Assembly: GCA_016256075.1 (NCBI GenBank)
Contig: SDVU01000184.1
Coordinates: forward strand, 1 to 18,399
Origin: Dictyocoela muelleri
Taxonomy: Eukaryota; Microsporidia
Reading direction: 5' to 3'
Length of the DNA stretch: 18,399 bases
Notes under the pieces: model-generated
The model's input: the letters and a program-made list of their open reading frames with translations, nothing else
Databases searched by the model: none
Told to the model about the DNA's origin: nothing
Translations under genes and position numbers: made by a program
In this document: positions 8,294 to 17,109 of the stretch, piece by piece
Numbering within the stretch: position 1 is the first letter of the stretch
How the letters are laid out: the number at the start of each line of letters is the position of its first letter

Positions 8294-8346
8294 GTCCTTT
8301 AAACGGACCACGTTTTTTTCAAAAAAATGTGGCCCGTTTAAAGGAC
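8294..8346. repeat. 53-bp near-perfect hairpin at the left end of Merlin 1
   Basis: Arms of 26 bases (8294-8319 and 8321-8346) surround one central C and differ at only two positions, both G-T compatible. Each arm contains the terminal sequence GTCCTTTAAACGG, so this end has the inverted repeat twice, head to head, while the right end has it once. The right end instead has an 18-bp palindrome, CAAAGGTAGCTACCTTTG, at 9311-9328. Confidence 0.85.
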
Positions 8347-9275
8347 AAAAGCAAAAATTCAAAAAAAAATAAAAAAAATGTTTACCCTAAAAAAAACTCA
8401 AATAACATCAACTCGTCAGTGTTCGATTCTGTCGAAAATAGCTTAGATTTTCTCCTAAATATAGGAACAATTTCCAGTAGCATTATTTGTAGTTGTGGCT
8501 ATCGATCTGCTTTGACAATCTACAAAGAAAAGGAATATAAACGAATAGTTTACAGGTGCAGCTATAGTAATTGTCGCAAAAGAATTGGGGTCATAAAATA
8601 CATAAAGTCTTTAAATATTTTATTGTAGGCAATTTATTGTTTGTGAAGAAACTTTATATGATCAAACCAAATTATTTTTGGGAATTTCAAAAAATACCAT
8701 TTCAATGATTAAACAACATCTTCGCCAAATTTCTAAAAATCATATTGAAAGAGATAAAACTTTGATTGGTGGGCCTGGAATTATATTAGAGGCAAATAAA
8801 AGTGTTATTTGTAGAAGAGGTATCATTAGATATCCTACATCTACGGATGATAACAAAAAAGATAGCATTTGGCTTATTTTGGGAATCGAAAATACTCTTG
8901 AGAGAAAATTTTTTGTTAAAGTAATCAAGGACAAGTGAAATAATACATTTTCAAAGGCTTTGGAAGGATTAATAGCCATGGGGAGTATTCTTTACACCAA
9001 TGGTCATCCCTCATATAGCTCTTGTTGAAAATATTTGCTTGGAACATCGTGTAGTCAACCATTCTGAAGGATTAAAATCGGTTGATGGGATCCACACTAA
9101 TAATATTGAAGGTTTCTTGGCGTGCTTGAAGTCAAACATGAGAAAAGAGCATGGAGTAAAGTGAGAAAATATTATAAACATGGCTAAATGGATACAGTTT
9201 TGAAATAAGATGTTTTAAAAATGTTCATTTTGAAGAGTTTCCGAAAGATTTAAAGAAATTATCAAATATTTTTTA
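8332..9275 (+). pseudogene. Merlin 1 transposase (DDE, ISXO2-like), broken
   Basis: The N-terminal region (8332-8628) has a zinc-ribbon-like pair: CSCGY, then CSYSNCRKR. The same frame then stops. The next block (8678-8935) contains KNTISMIKQHLRQI, then GGPGIILEANKSVICRRG and RYPTSTDDNKKDSIWLILGIENT. This corresponds to the family's first catalytic region, normally an E-x-DE-S pattern; here the Asp and Glu read Asn and Lys. A C-terminal block across two frames holds YTNGHPSY, HRVVNHSEG, then DGIHTNNIEGFLACLK and MRKEHGVK (about 8990-9160), matching the second and third catalytic regions. It has several frame changes and stops. No good ATG start is seen; the open frame begins inside the terminal hairpin at a GTG. 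Confidence 0.8.
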
Positions 9276-9378
9276 ATTTAAAAATTTTTAACTTATTAAT
9301 TAAATTGGATCAAAGGTAGCTACCTTTGGGTTTGACCCGTTTAAAGGACAAGACACAAAAATTGAAATTAATTTTGTA

Positions 9379-9551
9379 ATTTTAAGGGTTAAAAATTTTC
9401 AATTTTTCGGGTGACAATCAGAAAGTTGCGGTAGGGAAAGTGGGCAGTAGGGAAAGTGACGGTTGGGATAGTAACGGTTAGAAAGTAGGTAGTTGGGACT
9501 GTGTGCAGTAGGGACTGTGTGCGGTTGGGGCTCAGTGCTCCCTAACCCCGG
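9379..9551 (-). repeat. MULE right terminal inverted repeat made of 14-16 bp tandem units
   Basis: Read on the minus strand it shows about eight units such as CAACCGCACACAGTCC and CTACTGCCCACTTTCC, bounded outside by GGGGTTAGGG and inside by TAACCCTTAAAAT. It is the counterpart of 5391-5553. Units have drifted more between ends than within an end, which suggests local homogenisation. Confidence 0.8.
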
Positions 9552-9609
9552 TGTTAAAAATTTTTCAAAAATTTTCAAAATTTTCAAAAATAAAAAAAAC
9601 AGGTTTAGA

Positions 9610-10238
9610 GAGCCATATTAGAAAATAAATTTTCTAACACAACCACAAACAGACGTAGATAGCATTTTATTGAATCTTGAAAATGCACTTTTGACATATT
9701 CAACAAAGAGGCCTTTTGAAATCAACAATTCCGTGTTAAACTTAAAGCAGAACTGTGATGGAAACTTGAAAATTTACGGATTTAATAATAATCTTTTTAA
9801 TAATTGTTATAAATGTACAAAGTGTGGTGTAGAAAAACACTTTTTCCGGGTAGGTATATAGAAAGTCCCAAAATACCGTTTTAAAAATTTTTTAGAACTG
9901 TATATAAATTCTGTGAGAACGTGATTGAGAAGAATTTTTTAAGAAATTGTCAGTTTTAAAAAAAAGGTTATCATAAAATAAAATCAAATATTATAAGTTT
10001 TCTTAGATGTAAAGATAATTCCTCAAAGGCCAGGAAACTGGGATGAGAAGGCATAAAAATCCTAGTAGATAAGACTTCAATTCCACATGGAAATCTACCT
10101 GGTTTTCCTAGCTCTATTTCAGAAGTATGCCCGAAAATTATTTCGTTAGTTGGTATGATCGAGGAAGAAACAAGAAAATTTTATTGTGAGATTGTTCCAG
10201 ACCGAACTCAAAACACCTTTTCTGCACTTCTTAAAATA
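9610..10238 (+). pseudogene. Merlin 2 transposase, N-terminal part (broken)
   Basis: The frame 9655-9858 reads DVDSILLNLENALLTYSTK and then GFNNNLFNNCYKCTKCGVEKHFF, a CxxC zinc-ribbon half as in ISXO2-type transposases. A decayed stretch follows (9860-10040). The catalytic core resumes with ILVDKTSIPHG (about 10060-10092), where the family has VDET, so the first catalytic Asp is kept but the Glu reads Lys. It is followed by SLVGMIEEETRKFYCEIVPD and RTQNTFSALLKIY up to 10238. The gene is cut there by the pogo element and continues at 12089. It is broken by stops and frame changes in the middle part. Confidence 0.75.
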
Positions 10239-10240
10239 TA

Positions 10241-12086
10241 CAGTCCACGTCGATTTTTACGACCATTGATTCAGGAGATTTTTACGACTCTCTCAGTACT
10301 CGTAATCATATATGAGATATGAAGCACAGGAAGGATTATTTGGTAATAATATATAAATATGTATATCTTTATCCGTGATTTTATGACACCATAAGGATTT
10401 TAAAAATTTTTAATCCTTTTATTTTTACGGCTTGTTGATTTTTACGAACGTATTTTTAAAATAAAACATCTTTGCGTTTTATTTCCTATATCTTATACAT
10501 AAATATCACCATTTCAAATATAAATTTTTACGACCTCATTTATGAAAGAAAATATTTCTGATTATTAAATATTTTACAAAAAGCAGAGATATCAAGTAAA
10601 ATAATTGGGAAAAACTATAAAACATCACAAATGACAAAAGAGTTCAATATCACAGTTTCATTTGCCAAAAATATACTTTGCAATATTCACTCTCTCCTTA
10701 GTCTAGACACATCGGATTTAGTACCGATTAAAAGATACAAACTTAGTAGTTTTGAGACAAAATACAGAGAAGTAGATATGTATATTTTAGGTAAAATTAT
10801 TAAATTAGGGAAAAAATCTGTAGTCATCAATTCACATGTTATTAAGATATCGCTAACACATTTTAAAAAGATGTTGGGGGCAAAAAAAACATTTCAGATC
10901 ATTTTATAAAGTCATTTATAAAACGTAAAAAGTTGAGGTTTGTCAAGTTACACGGCGAATCTGCTAGTGCAAATATGACACAGATTGACAATTTTGTTGC
11001 TATTTTCATAAATAAAATGAATGACTACCCAAGAGAAGAGATCTTTAATAAGATGAGACAGGTCTTTTTACTAAAGAAACTTCCGACATATCTTACGTTA
11101 TTGATAAATATACTGATTATATTAACATCAAACGAAACAATACCCGCATCACACTATGTTGGGGTGTAGTATAAACGAATAATAGCCGAAATCGCTTATT
11201 ATAGGGAAGTCTAACAAACCAAGGGCTTTAAAATTTACTGATTTTACAAATTTTGACGTCATCTATAGATCTAAAAAAACTTAATGGTTAAATAAAAGCA
11301 TTTTTGAGGAGTATTTATGGATTATAAATGAAAGTCTCGTAATCAAAAATAGAAATATTCTAATGCTGCTCGATAACTTCTCTGGGCACATTGTAAATAA
11401 TTTGTCGAACATTATAGTGTTTTTTCCCACCTAACTGCACATCAATTATTCAACCGTTAGAAATGGGAATTATAAATTCCTTCAAGGTAAAATTCAGACA
11501 GAAGTTGATCAATTTTCAAGTATATTTGGACTTTGAATCACGATCTCGATAATACATTAGCCTGTAAGAATGTAAACATGTTAAATATTATTATATAGAT
11601 TGGAAGTTGTTTAAAGTCAATTTTAAATGAAACAGTCATCAATTGTTGGAAAAACTGGGTTACTTGGCAAAAAAAAGAAGCATCCAATGCTGTCATAAGT
11701 GAGCCTGTTGAGAAAGAAGAGGAATCAAATGATGTTGAAGTTAGCTTCGAAGAGTTTTTTTCTGTAATTCCGGGTAAATGTGGGGATTTGTTTTACAATA
11801 CAGCCTATAGACATCTAAAATACGCTTTTAATATTCTTAGATCACATAATAGCTTACACTTGAAAGACCTATAAACTTACAATTGACAATATAATGGCCA
11901 AATATATAGAAAGACACTATAAAGTAAGTCTATTAGAATTTTTTTTACCTTCAAAATAACATTCTAAAATTCTAGTTAACTTTTTATGATTTTTGTCCGT
12001 AATTTAAACTTTGTTGAGTCTTAGGAGTTTTTGATTTTTACAATCTTATTTTTGTAAAAGTGGTCGTAAAAACCGAACGAGGACTG
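10241..12086 (+). mobile_element. pogo/Tigger-type DNA transposon inserted in Merlin 2
   Basis: The left end TACAGTCCACG...TTTTTACGACC (10239-10264) and the right end, complement TACAGTCCTCG...TTTTTACGACC (12062-12088), form clear inverted repeats that start with CAGT and are flanked by a TA duplication. Removing the element and one TA joins the Merlin codons exactly in frame (KIY then IKKGG). Extra TTTTTACGA motifs lie inside the left end at 10279, 10436 and 10525. These are likely transposase-binding repeats. At 1,846 bp it is the right size for a one-gene pogo element. Confidence 0.9.
10543..11874 (+). pseudogene. pogo/Tigger transposase (CENP-B-like HTH plus DDE), broken
   Basis: Blocks in order on the plus strand: an N-terminal helix-turn-helix region ending TKEFNITVSFAKNILCN (10631-10681); the second CENP-B-type DNA-binding region with LDTSDL and KYREVDMYILGKI (10700-10800); RFVKLHGESASANMTQIDNF (10936-10995); the first catalytic Asp region DETGLFY, in a shifted frame around 11053-11073; KSNKPRALKFTDFTNFDVIY (about 11205-11265); the second catalytic Asp in MLLDNFSGH (about 11362-11390); and a C-terminal ETVINCWKN block (about 11624-11650). 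This order is diagnostic of the family. An acidic stretch EKEEESNDVEVSFEEFF follows. It has several frameshifts and stops; no uninterrupted frame exceeds about 90 codons. Confidence 0.85.
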
Positions 12087-12088
12087 TA

Positions 12089-12406
12089 TATTAAAAAAGG
12101 GGGTATCATTATAACTGATTGCCATACTTCTTTTCCCAGAGCTGCTTTAAATAATCAGTGTTCACAATTTATTGTTATTCATTTTCAAGGATTCAAAACA
12201 TTGAAGAGTTCCACACAAACAATACTGAGAAGCTTTAGTCCTTGTTAAAATACGAACGGACAAAACGACGAGGAGTGTTGAAAAGTTCCCTTGAATATTT
12301 TCTTTTAGGATTTAAGTTTAGATATCAGTATATACGGAAAAATTCTACTCAATAGATATTCGAAGCATTTTCAAAGATTATTGCTTTTCTTCGCACTGAA
12401 AAATAA
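12089..12406 (+). pseudogene. Merlin 2 transposase, C-terminal part (broken)
   Basis: Directly after the pogo right end the frame reads IKKGGIIITDCHTSFPRAA, with the second catalytic Asp in TDCH. It continues to VIHFQGFKT, shifts frame once, and reads EEFHTNNTEKL then SLLKYERTKRRGVLKSSLEY and GFKFRYQYIRKNS, ending at a stop at 12404-12406. The HTNN-TE block holds the third catalytic Glu. All three catalytic positions are thus still recognisable. The apparent ATG-less start upstream at 12060 lies in pogo terminal sequence and is not a real start. Confidence 0.8.
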
Positions 12407-12485
12407 AAATTTTTCTTTTTTATAATTTTTGTGTACGCCCCCCTTACAGATATTAGAAACCGGTCTTAGGGTGCCTGAACCTAAA

Positions 12486-12906
12486 AACTCTAAATAAATA
12501 TTTGAAACTATCATTTTCATATAAATAATATTTTATATCGCTTATTCCAACTTTACATTGAAAAATACATGTAGTTCTGTTAAATTAAAAAGGTAAATTA
12601 ATAATTTTAAACTTACATTTAGTAAAACTATATAATTAAATGTATGCTAATTTATAATATGAAATTTATAAAGTAGAGAAGTAAATTTAAAAAAAGAAAA
12701 AAACTTTTGGAAATTTATTGATTTGGAGATAAAGTCTATTTATGATAGATACCTCTGTGTATATAATTTCACGCATGTAATCACAATATAAATCAAATGG
12801 TGTAAAAATCTTTATTATATTTATACTTATTGAATATTTTCTGAATCCAAGCATTTTTTTGCAAAATTACTTTTTTATTAAATTACGGGAAATTGTAATT
12901 TCTTTC
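12486..12906. other. AT-rich stretch, no gene recognised
   Basis: Between Merlin 2 and the next inverted-repeat cluster I see only AT-rich sequence with stops in every frame and no strong repeat. Confidence 0.4.
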
Positions 12907-14340
12907 GGTACTTGGCACGTAAAACAGCTTCCTGTAGACTCTCACTTAGAAGAGCTTATAAAGTTTCAAGTATATTAGAGTCTAACATGCGGTGTTGTTA
13001 TAAAACGTGCATTTAAAGAGAGTCTATAATCCAATGTATGCGATTTATATGTTAGGTGCCGATTCTCCATTCGGTGGCGAATCGAACCTTTTTTCTTAAC
13101 TAATAAAAGGTCTGGCTTCGAACTGCCACTCTGTGTTTAATTGACGTACTAACCACACTGTAGCAAATTGACACATTTTTCTTCACTATGTAGCAAAATG
13201 ATCCTTACCTACAACTATATGTAGAATCGGCACCCTTTTCGTACATAAAAAAACCTTAAGAAACAAATTATAATTATATTTTATAAATTTAAAATTATAA
13301 TGTATTTCATAATGGTATTTGGTGCTAGTATTTTATGCGTCGATTTTTTTTAAAAAAAAACGAAAAAATATGGAAAATAATTCATTATTAATGAGCTTAA
13401 AAGGTATTAAGAAGGTTTGGCCTTCAAATTTTATGTTAATCTATGAATTAGAAGATCAAACTGTTTTACTAACTTTTAATGCTTTAATAATATTTTTTTA
13501 GACATTTTTTTATTTTTTTGAAACCGACGTCTATATTCAAAAACGACGTATAGGGTGCACAGACAGGTTATTTTTTTAGTGGCAAAACAGGCGTAGATTC
13601 GCAACCGTGTGGTGAATCAGCGCAAAGCAATTCTTTATAAGTCGCAGCATTGTTATAAAACGTGTATTTTTTCAGAAAGCCTATGATCCAATATGTGCGA
13701 TTTATATGCTAGCTGACTTCGTAAAAAACTTATAAAATCACTATATAAAATCATAAGCTTCTTAAAAAATACGCTCCTTATGACAACTCAGCTGGTTAAT
13801 ATCAGATATACAATCAGCATTCAATAAGCTCTACCCGTGAGAGTCAATCGAAGCTTTTTATTTAATTTTAGCTTTTCCATCAAAACATTTTTATTTTTTT
13901 AAACTAAAATTAGACTTATAAATATCGCAGTAATTAAATATATTACAAAATCGGATATTTTTATAAAAATATTAAACTTTCTTTTATTATTTACAAATAA
14001 ATTTATCATTAAAATGATCTAAACCTTTATTTTATTTGTATTTTGAAGCATTAAATACTAAAAAAAACTTAAAAATGTGTATAAACCCTCATATAATCTG
14101 TAATAAAAAGAGTGATATATAAAATATTAATAAAAATTAAAAATTAGATTTTCGAAAGCCAATTTTAATTGTTTTTTTAAGAAGTCAGTGAGCATATAAA
14201 ATGCATATATAGGTCAAAGGCTTCCTGAAAAATACACCTTCTATATCAACTCTGAGAGACAGAATCCAATACACTACTGACATTTTCTATAATCTTTGCA
14301 GTGAGAGTCTACGGAAGGCTGTTTTACATACCAAGTGCCC
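12907..14340. mobile_element. Nested inverted-repeat elements (one family, four arms)
   Basis: The outer arms are 12907-13046 (starting GGTACTTGGCACGTAAAACA) and, inverted, about 14180-14340 (complement starting GGGCACTTGGTATGTAAAAC); both continue with GTAGACTCTCACT and later GCGATTTATATG-like sequence. A second pair of the same family, about 13617-13745 and inverted 13757-13862, lies inside, with its two arms almost touching to make a palindrome centred near 13750. The family has no transposase here. The short frame at 13319-13501 has no recognisable motif. AT-rich filler occupies 13240-13560 and 13870-14180. This is probably a non-autonomous element with a related copy inserted in it, or a duplicated arm. 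Confidence 0.55.
13048..13237 (-). mobile_element. 190-bp insertion with GGTGCCGATTCT ends and tRNA-like core
   Basis: GGTGCCGATTCT at 13048-13060 is matched inverted by AGAATCGGCACC at about 13222-13236, and it interrupts an arm of the surrounding inverted-repeat family. On the minus strand the core reads TGCTACAGTGTGGTTAGTAC and later GGCAGTTCGAAGCC, which resemble pol III A and B boxes. A second B-like GGTTCGATTCGCC follows. It may be another tRNA-derived repeat family; a related GATTCGCAACCG...GTGAATC palindrome lies at 13594-13616. Confidence 0.45.
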
Positions 14341-14439
14341 TTATTTCAGCAATTTTGTTTCGAAAAAAACTTATAAATAAAAATATATTTCGCAATGTAC
14401 GTACAATAATATCACTGTTTAAGAAAAAAACGATATTTT

Positions 14440-15494
14440 GAATCAGGTTGGTTTTGTCCCCAGGTTAATGTATCATGTTGGTTTTTTCACCGTTTTAAAA
14501 ATTTAAAATATTTAAAAATTAAAAAATTAAAATATTATAAAAAAAGATTGAAAAATTAAAAATGTTTAATTAAATCCAAAAATACTAAATAAGAACCAGA
14601 TTTGTATGTATCACTAAATAAGAAATAATCAATTAACATTTGACGCATCCCACTCATAAATCTTCTTTGCATCTTAATAAACATTTTCAATTTATTATAT
14701 TAAACGAATCAACATTTTGCGTATGTATACCGGTGATGGAAACAACAAAATATATTTATAGGTTAGCCTATGATAATCATACCCTAATTCATGTAGACTA
14801 TTATAGGCTGTCTATTCATTCGATTAATATCAGATCCTTCTGCCACTACTATTTGTATTATTGGTAATAACGTATCTGAATTCCTACTTGGACTACTTCA
14901 ACGTTCCTTTTCGCGAAAGTAGTTGAGGTTTGAACAATCGTGATTACCCTAACTTTGTTTTTGGGACCGCTACCACGGTGTACACGAACATTATTATTTA
15001 AAATAGTTTCTTCTACCTGAACTACAGAACCATGACCATAAGTTTTATAGGATTATTTATAAACTTCAGCCTAATTACCATAAAAAAAATTCTTAATATT
15101 AATCAACATATTTTTACGCCCTAATTTTATTATCATTTCATTAATTTAATTGATCGCATAGATAATATATTACTTTAATACAGTGACCGGGATAATTTTT
15201 TGTCTAAATAACTATCTTTTAAAACAAACCCGGTTGATTGATAATGGTTACAATAATAATTCATGTTATCCATGTGTATTATAACGACACACCATTCGTT
15301 TTTTACAGTTTCATCAATTCTTTACAATTTTTAAATCGCACCTCTCTCCCTATAATTCGATTTCTCATAAGAAAATCGAGCAATTCTGAGTTGGTGCATG
15401 TATATAATTGATGTTTTAATTCTTCCATAAGGGTCATATTTTTTTAATTTTTTATACGGTTGTTTCCCTTAACGGCGGGAAAAAAACCTGATTC
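14440..15494 (-). mobile_element. Merlin DNA transposon 3
   Basis: Inverted ends begin GAATCAGGTT at 14440-14449 and, complement, at 15485-15494; similarity continues loosely through a T-run and CCC. Flanking 8-mers GATATTTT (14432-14439) and AATATTTT (15495-15502) are a target duplication with one change, the length expected for Merlin. The length of 1,055 bp and the transposase content agree. Confidence 0.8.
14556..15437 (-). pseudogene. Merlin 3 transposase (DDE, ISXO2-like), broken
   Basis: From ATG at 15437 the minus strand reads MTLMEELKHQLYTCTNSELL and DFLMRNRIIGREVRFKNC, the usual Merlin N-terminus. A decayed middle follows. The core reads YGHGSVVQVEETILNNN and VRVHRGSGPKNKVRVI (about 15050-14950), where family members have VDET; here the catalytic Asp reads Glu. 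Then come LGYDYHRLTYKY and TGIHTQNVDSFN (about 14800-14700), matching the family's G-HTQN-ES-FN block with Asp for the third catalytic Glu. MFIKMQRRFMSGMRQMLIDY and FLFSDTYKS lead to the stop at 14556-14558. The original length of about 290 codons fits the family. Several frame changes are present. The open frame on the plus strand here is a shadow. Confidence 0.8.
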
Positions 15495-15502
15495 AATATT
15501 TT

Positions 15503-15855
15503 ATTTCTTTTCCGAATCCATATACATTATGTTTCAAAAAAATTGATATTTTTTTGAAGTCGTTACAAACAGCATTTGAAAAAAAAGTTAATAATACGTT
15601 ATATTTTTCAGGTAGAAGTATTATATTGTCGCATCCAAGACATCTGCGACAAATCAAAAAAAAATCACAAAAAAATCAATTTTAAAAAAAACAGTAAAAC
15701 TATAAATACTCACACAAACACACACATCCATGCAGTTCCGACGAAACAAATCAATAAATCATTTTTCAAAATCCCTTTTAGTTAATCAATTTAAATTTGG
15801 TGAATACGGCAATATTGAAAATATTTTTATGTATAATTATGTGGATGATGAGATA
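15503..15855. other. AT-rich stretch, no gene recognised
   Basis: Between Merlin 3 and the Tc1 element. The 69-codon frame at 15576-15785 is Lys/Asn-rich, starts from a run of A and has a CACACAAACACACACA tract; I see no protein motif and do not call it a gene. Confidence 0.4.
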
Positions 15856-17107
15856 CAGTTGAATGGGTAAAAAAAGGTTTCAAAAAATGTAATATTTTTA
15901 TTTAAATGCTTGCTATTATTTCTTATCGCCTTAAAACACGTTGTTGATTCTTTTATAAAACTTAAAGATAATTTTGGGTTATTTAAATAAGAATTTCCTG
16001 TCATTCTCGCACAGTAATTTATTTTAATTCAGATAAATTTTTGGAGCAAAATTAGGGAACTTTTGTTTTATTATTGCCTAGAGTGTCTTGATTGGATTCA
16101 AATAAGGTGACTGTGCTACCATGGAAGAAGTTCGATCTGTTTTATTCGAAATATAGCTTCGAAAGCCTTGAGATGTACTTAGGGTCATTATATTGTTATA
16201 GATATAATCTCCTAGACACATTATACTATAATAATCTGACAAATTATTTGATAAAATATTTACATAATATTCTGCGTTAATTTTAGGCGATAAATACCAG
16301 TCTACCCACAACGAAAAACAAAAAACAACCCCATACCATCAATGATACTTCACCGTGTTTGCCAGTACAGAAAAATTTTTCGTTTTCAGTCTTTTTTATG
16401 TCTCTCTCCACACGGAAGCCTTACCATATGAGCAAAAAAAATTAAATTTGCTCTCATAAGAAAATATAATTTGCTTTAACTCTTGGTTTGATAAAAGGGA
16501 AAATCGTTTTCTTTTTTTAATCGAGCTAAAATATTCTTTTTAGAAAAAAGTGGATCTTTTATTGGTGAAAGGCATTTATATTTTTTTTCATTAGACGCTC
16601 ACTTAAATGTTGAATACGATAATTTTTGTTGTGTCTTCTATTGAACCTCTATGGAAAGTTTTCTCAACGATTTTTAAGGATTTTTTTTATTAAATTTAAG
16701 TAAACACTGAGTTCGCTTGTTTTTATTATTTAGGCGCACCACATTTTTTTCTGCTCTAGTATGCCTTTTTCACAAACTTCTTTAAGATTTTTATGACAGT
16801 TCCCCGTGAAATCTTGAATTTTATAGCAATTTTTGCCTGAGATATTTTTTGATCATAAAGCAAAATTATTTCTTTTTTTTACTTTCTGTGTCAATTTAAC
16901 AATGTGGGCAAGGTTATTGTTGAATATTTATTGATTTTAAAGAGAAATAAAAGGCCTTTATAGAAGTTTTAAAAAATATTTCTTTTTTTACAACAAAAAA
17001 TTGAATAAACCTTCAACTCTTTACATAAAGTATAAAATAAAAAATTTCATAAAAAAAGATATAACTATTTAATCCGTCGACAGCTAAATACTTCGGTTAC
17101 CCGACTG
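15856..17107 (-). mobile_element. Tc1/mariner-type DNA transposon (limits tentative)
   Basis: A minus-strand Tc1 transposase lies between TACAGTTGAATGGGTAA (from 15854) and, inverted, TACAGTCGGGTAACC (complement ending at 17109). Both begin TA-CAGT and share GGGTAA, and the 1,252-bp span is typical of the family. The inverted similarity is short, so the ends are tentative; the transposase identity is not. Confidence 0.6.
15930..16900 (-). pseudogene. Tc1-family transposase, broken
   Basis: Minus-strand blocks in order: KEIILLYDQKISQAKIAIKF and KISRGTVIKILKKFVKK (about 16890-16775), the N-terminal helix-turn-helix of Tc1 transposases; a decayed linker; ESKFNFF-like and VWRE-like sequence (about 16460-16395); GKHGEVSLMVWGC (about 16365-16325), the conserved KHGGGSVMVWGC motif; INAEYYVNILSNNLSDYY (about 16285-16232); QSPYLNPIKTL (about 16110-16078), the family's W-x-SPDLNPIE region, with Lys in place of the catalytic Glu; and a C-terminal AIIKQKFPNFAPKNLSELK. 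The ordered set leaves little doubt. Many frame changes and stops show it is old. The region where the second catalytic Asp is expected (QQDN) reads GDYIYNN and is not preserved. Confidence 0.85.
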
Positions 17108-17109
17108 TA

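Larger units (their letters stand above)
8287..9356 (+). mobile_element. Merlin (ISXO2/IS1595-like) DNA transposon 1, inserted in the MULE
   Basis: Inverted ends are 8287-8309 and 9334-9356, sharing GTCYTGTCCTTTAAACGG-type sequence (GTCTCGTCCTTTAAACGG left, GTCTTGTCCTTTAAACGG as the complement of the right). Flanking 8-mers AAAAATTT (8279-8286) and AAAAATTG (9357-9364) are a good candidate target duplication with one change, as expected for Merlin. The 1,070-bp length agrees with Merlin 3. It lies between the MULE transposase and the MULE right end, so it arrived after the MULE. Confidence 0.8.
5391..9551 (+). mobile_element. Decayed MULE (Mutator-like) transposon carrying two insertions
   Basis: The element is bounded by inverted terminal regions (5391-5553 and 9379-9551). 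Between them lie two halves of a MULE transposase on the plus strand. It is interrupted by a 1.3 kb element (6188-7487) and a Merlin element (8287-9356). Without these it would be about 1.8 kb, a sensible size for a one-gene MULE. Exact outer ends and the expected roughly 9-bp target duplication could not be fixed by eye. Confidence 0.75.
9600..12485 (+). mobile_element. Merlin DNA transposon 2, split by a pogo element
   Basis: Transposase halves at about 9610-10238 and 12089-12406 belong to one Merlin gene. Possible ends are CAGGTTTAGAGAGCC near 9600 and the inverted AGGTTCAGGCACC at about 12471-12483; they are only loosely alike, so the limits are approximate. Without the pogo insertion the element would be about 1.04 kb, the same size as the other two Merlins. 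It begins about 50 bp right of the MULE end. Confidence 0.65.

Noticed and set aside
8740-8979. 79-codon minus-strand frame
   Set aside because: It is a shadow of the Merlin 1 catalytic region.
13319-13501. 60-codon frame starting MVLVFYASIF
   Set aside because: It starts at a poly-A/T run, has no motif, and lies inside a non-coding inverted-repeat cluster; it is too short to separate from chance.
14640-14867. 75-codon plus-strand frame
   Set aside because: It is antisense to the clearly recognised Merlin 3 transposase.
16092-16280. 62-codon plus-strand frame
   Set aside because: It is antisense to the Tc1 transposase block that contains INAEYYVNIL and LNPIKTL.
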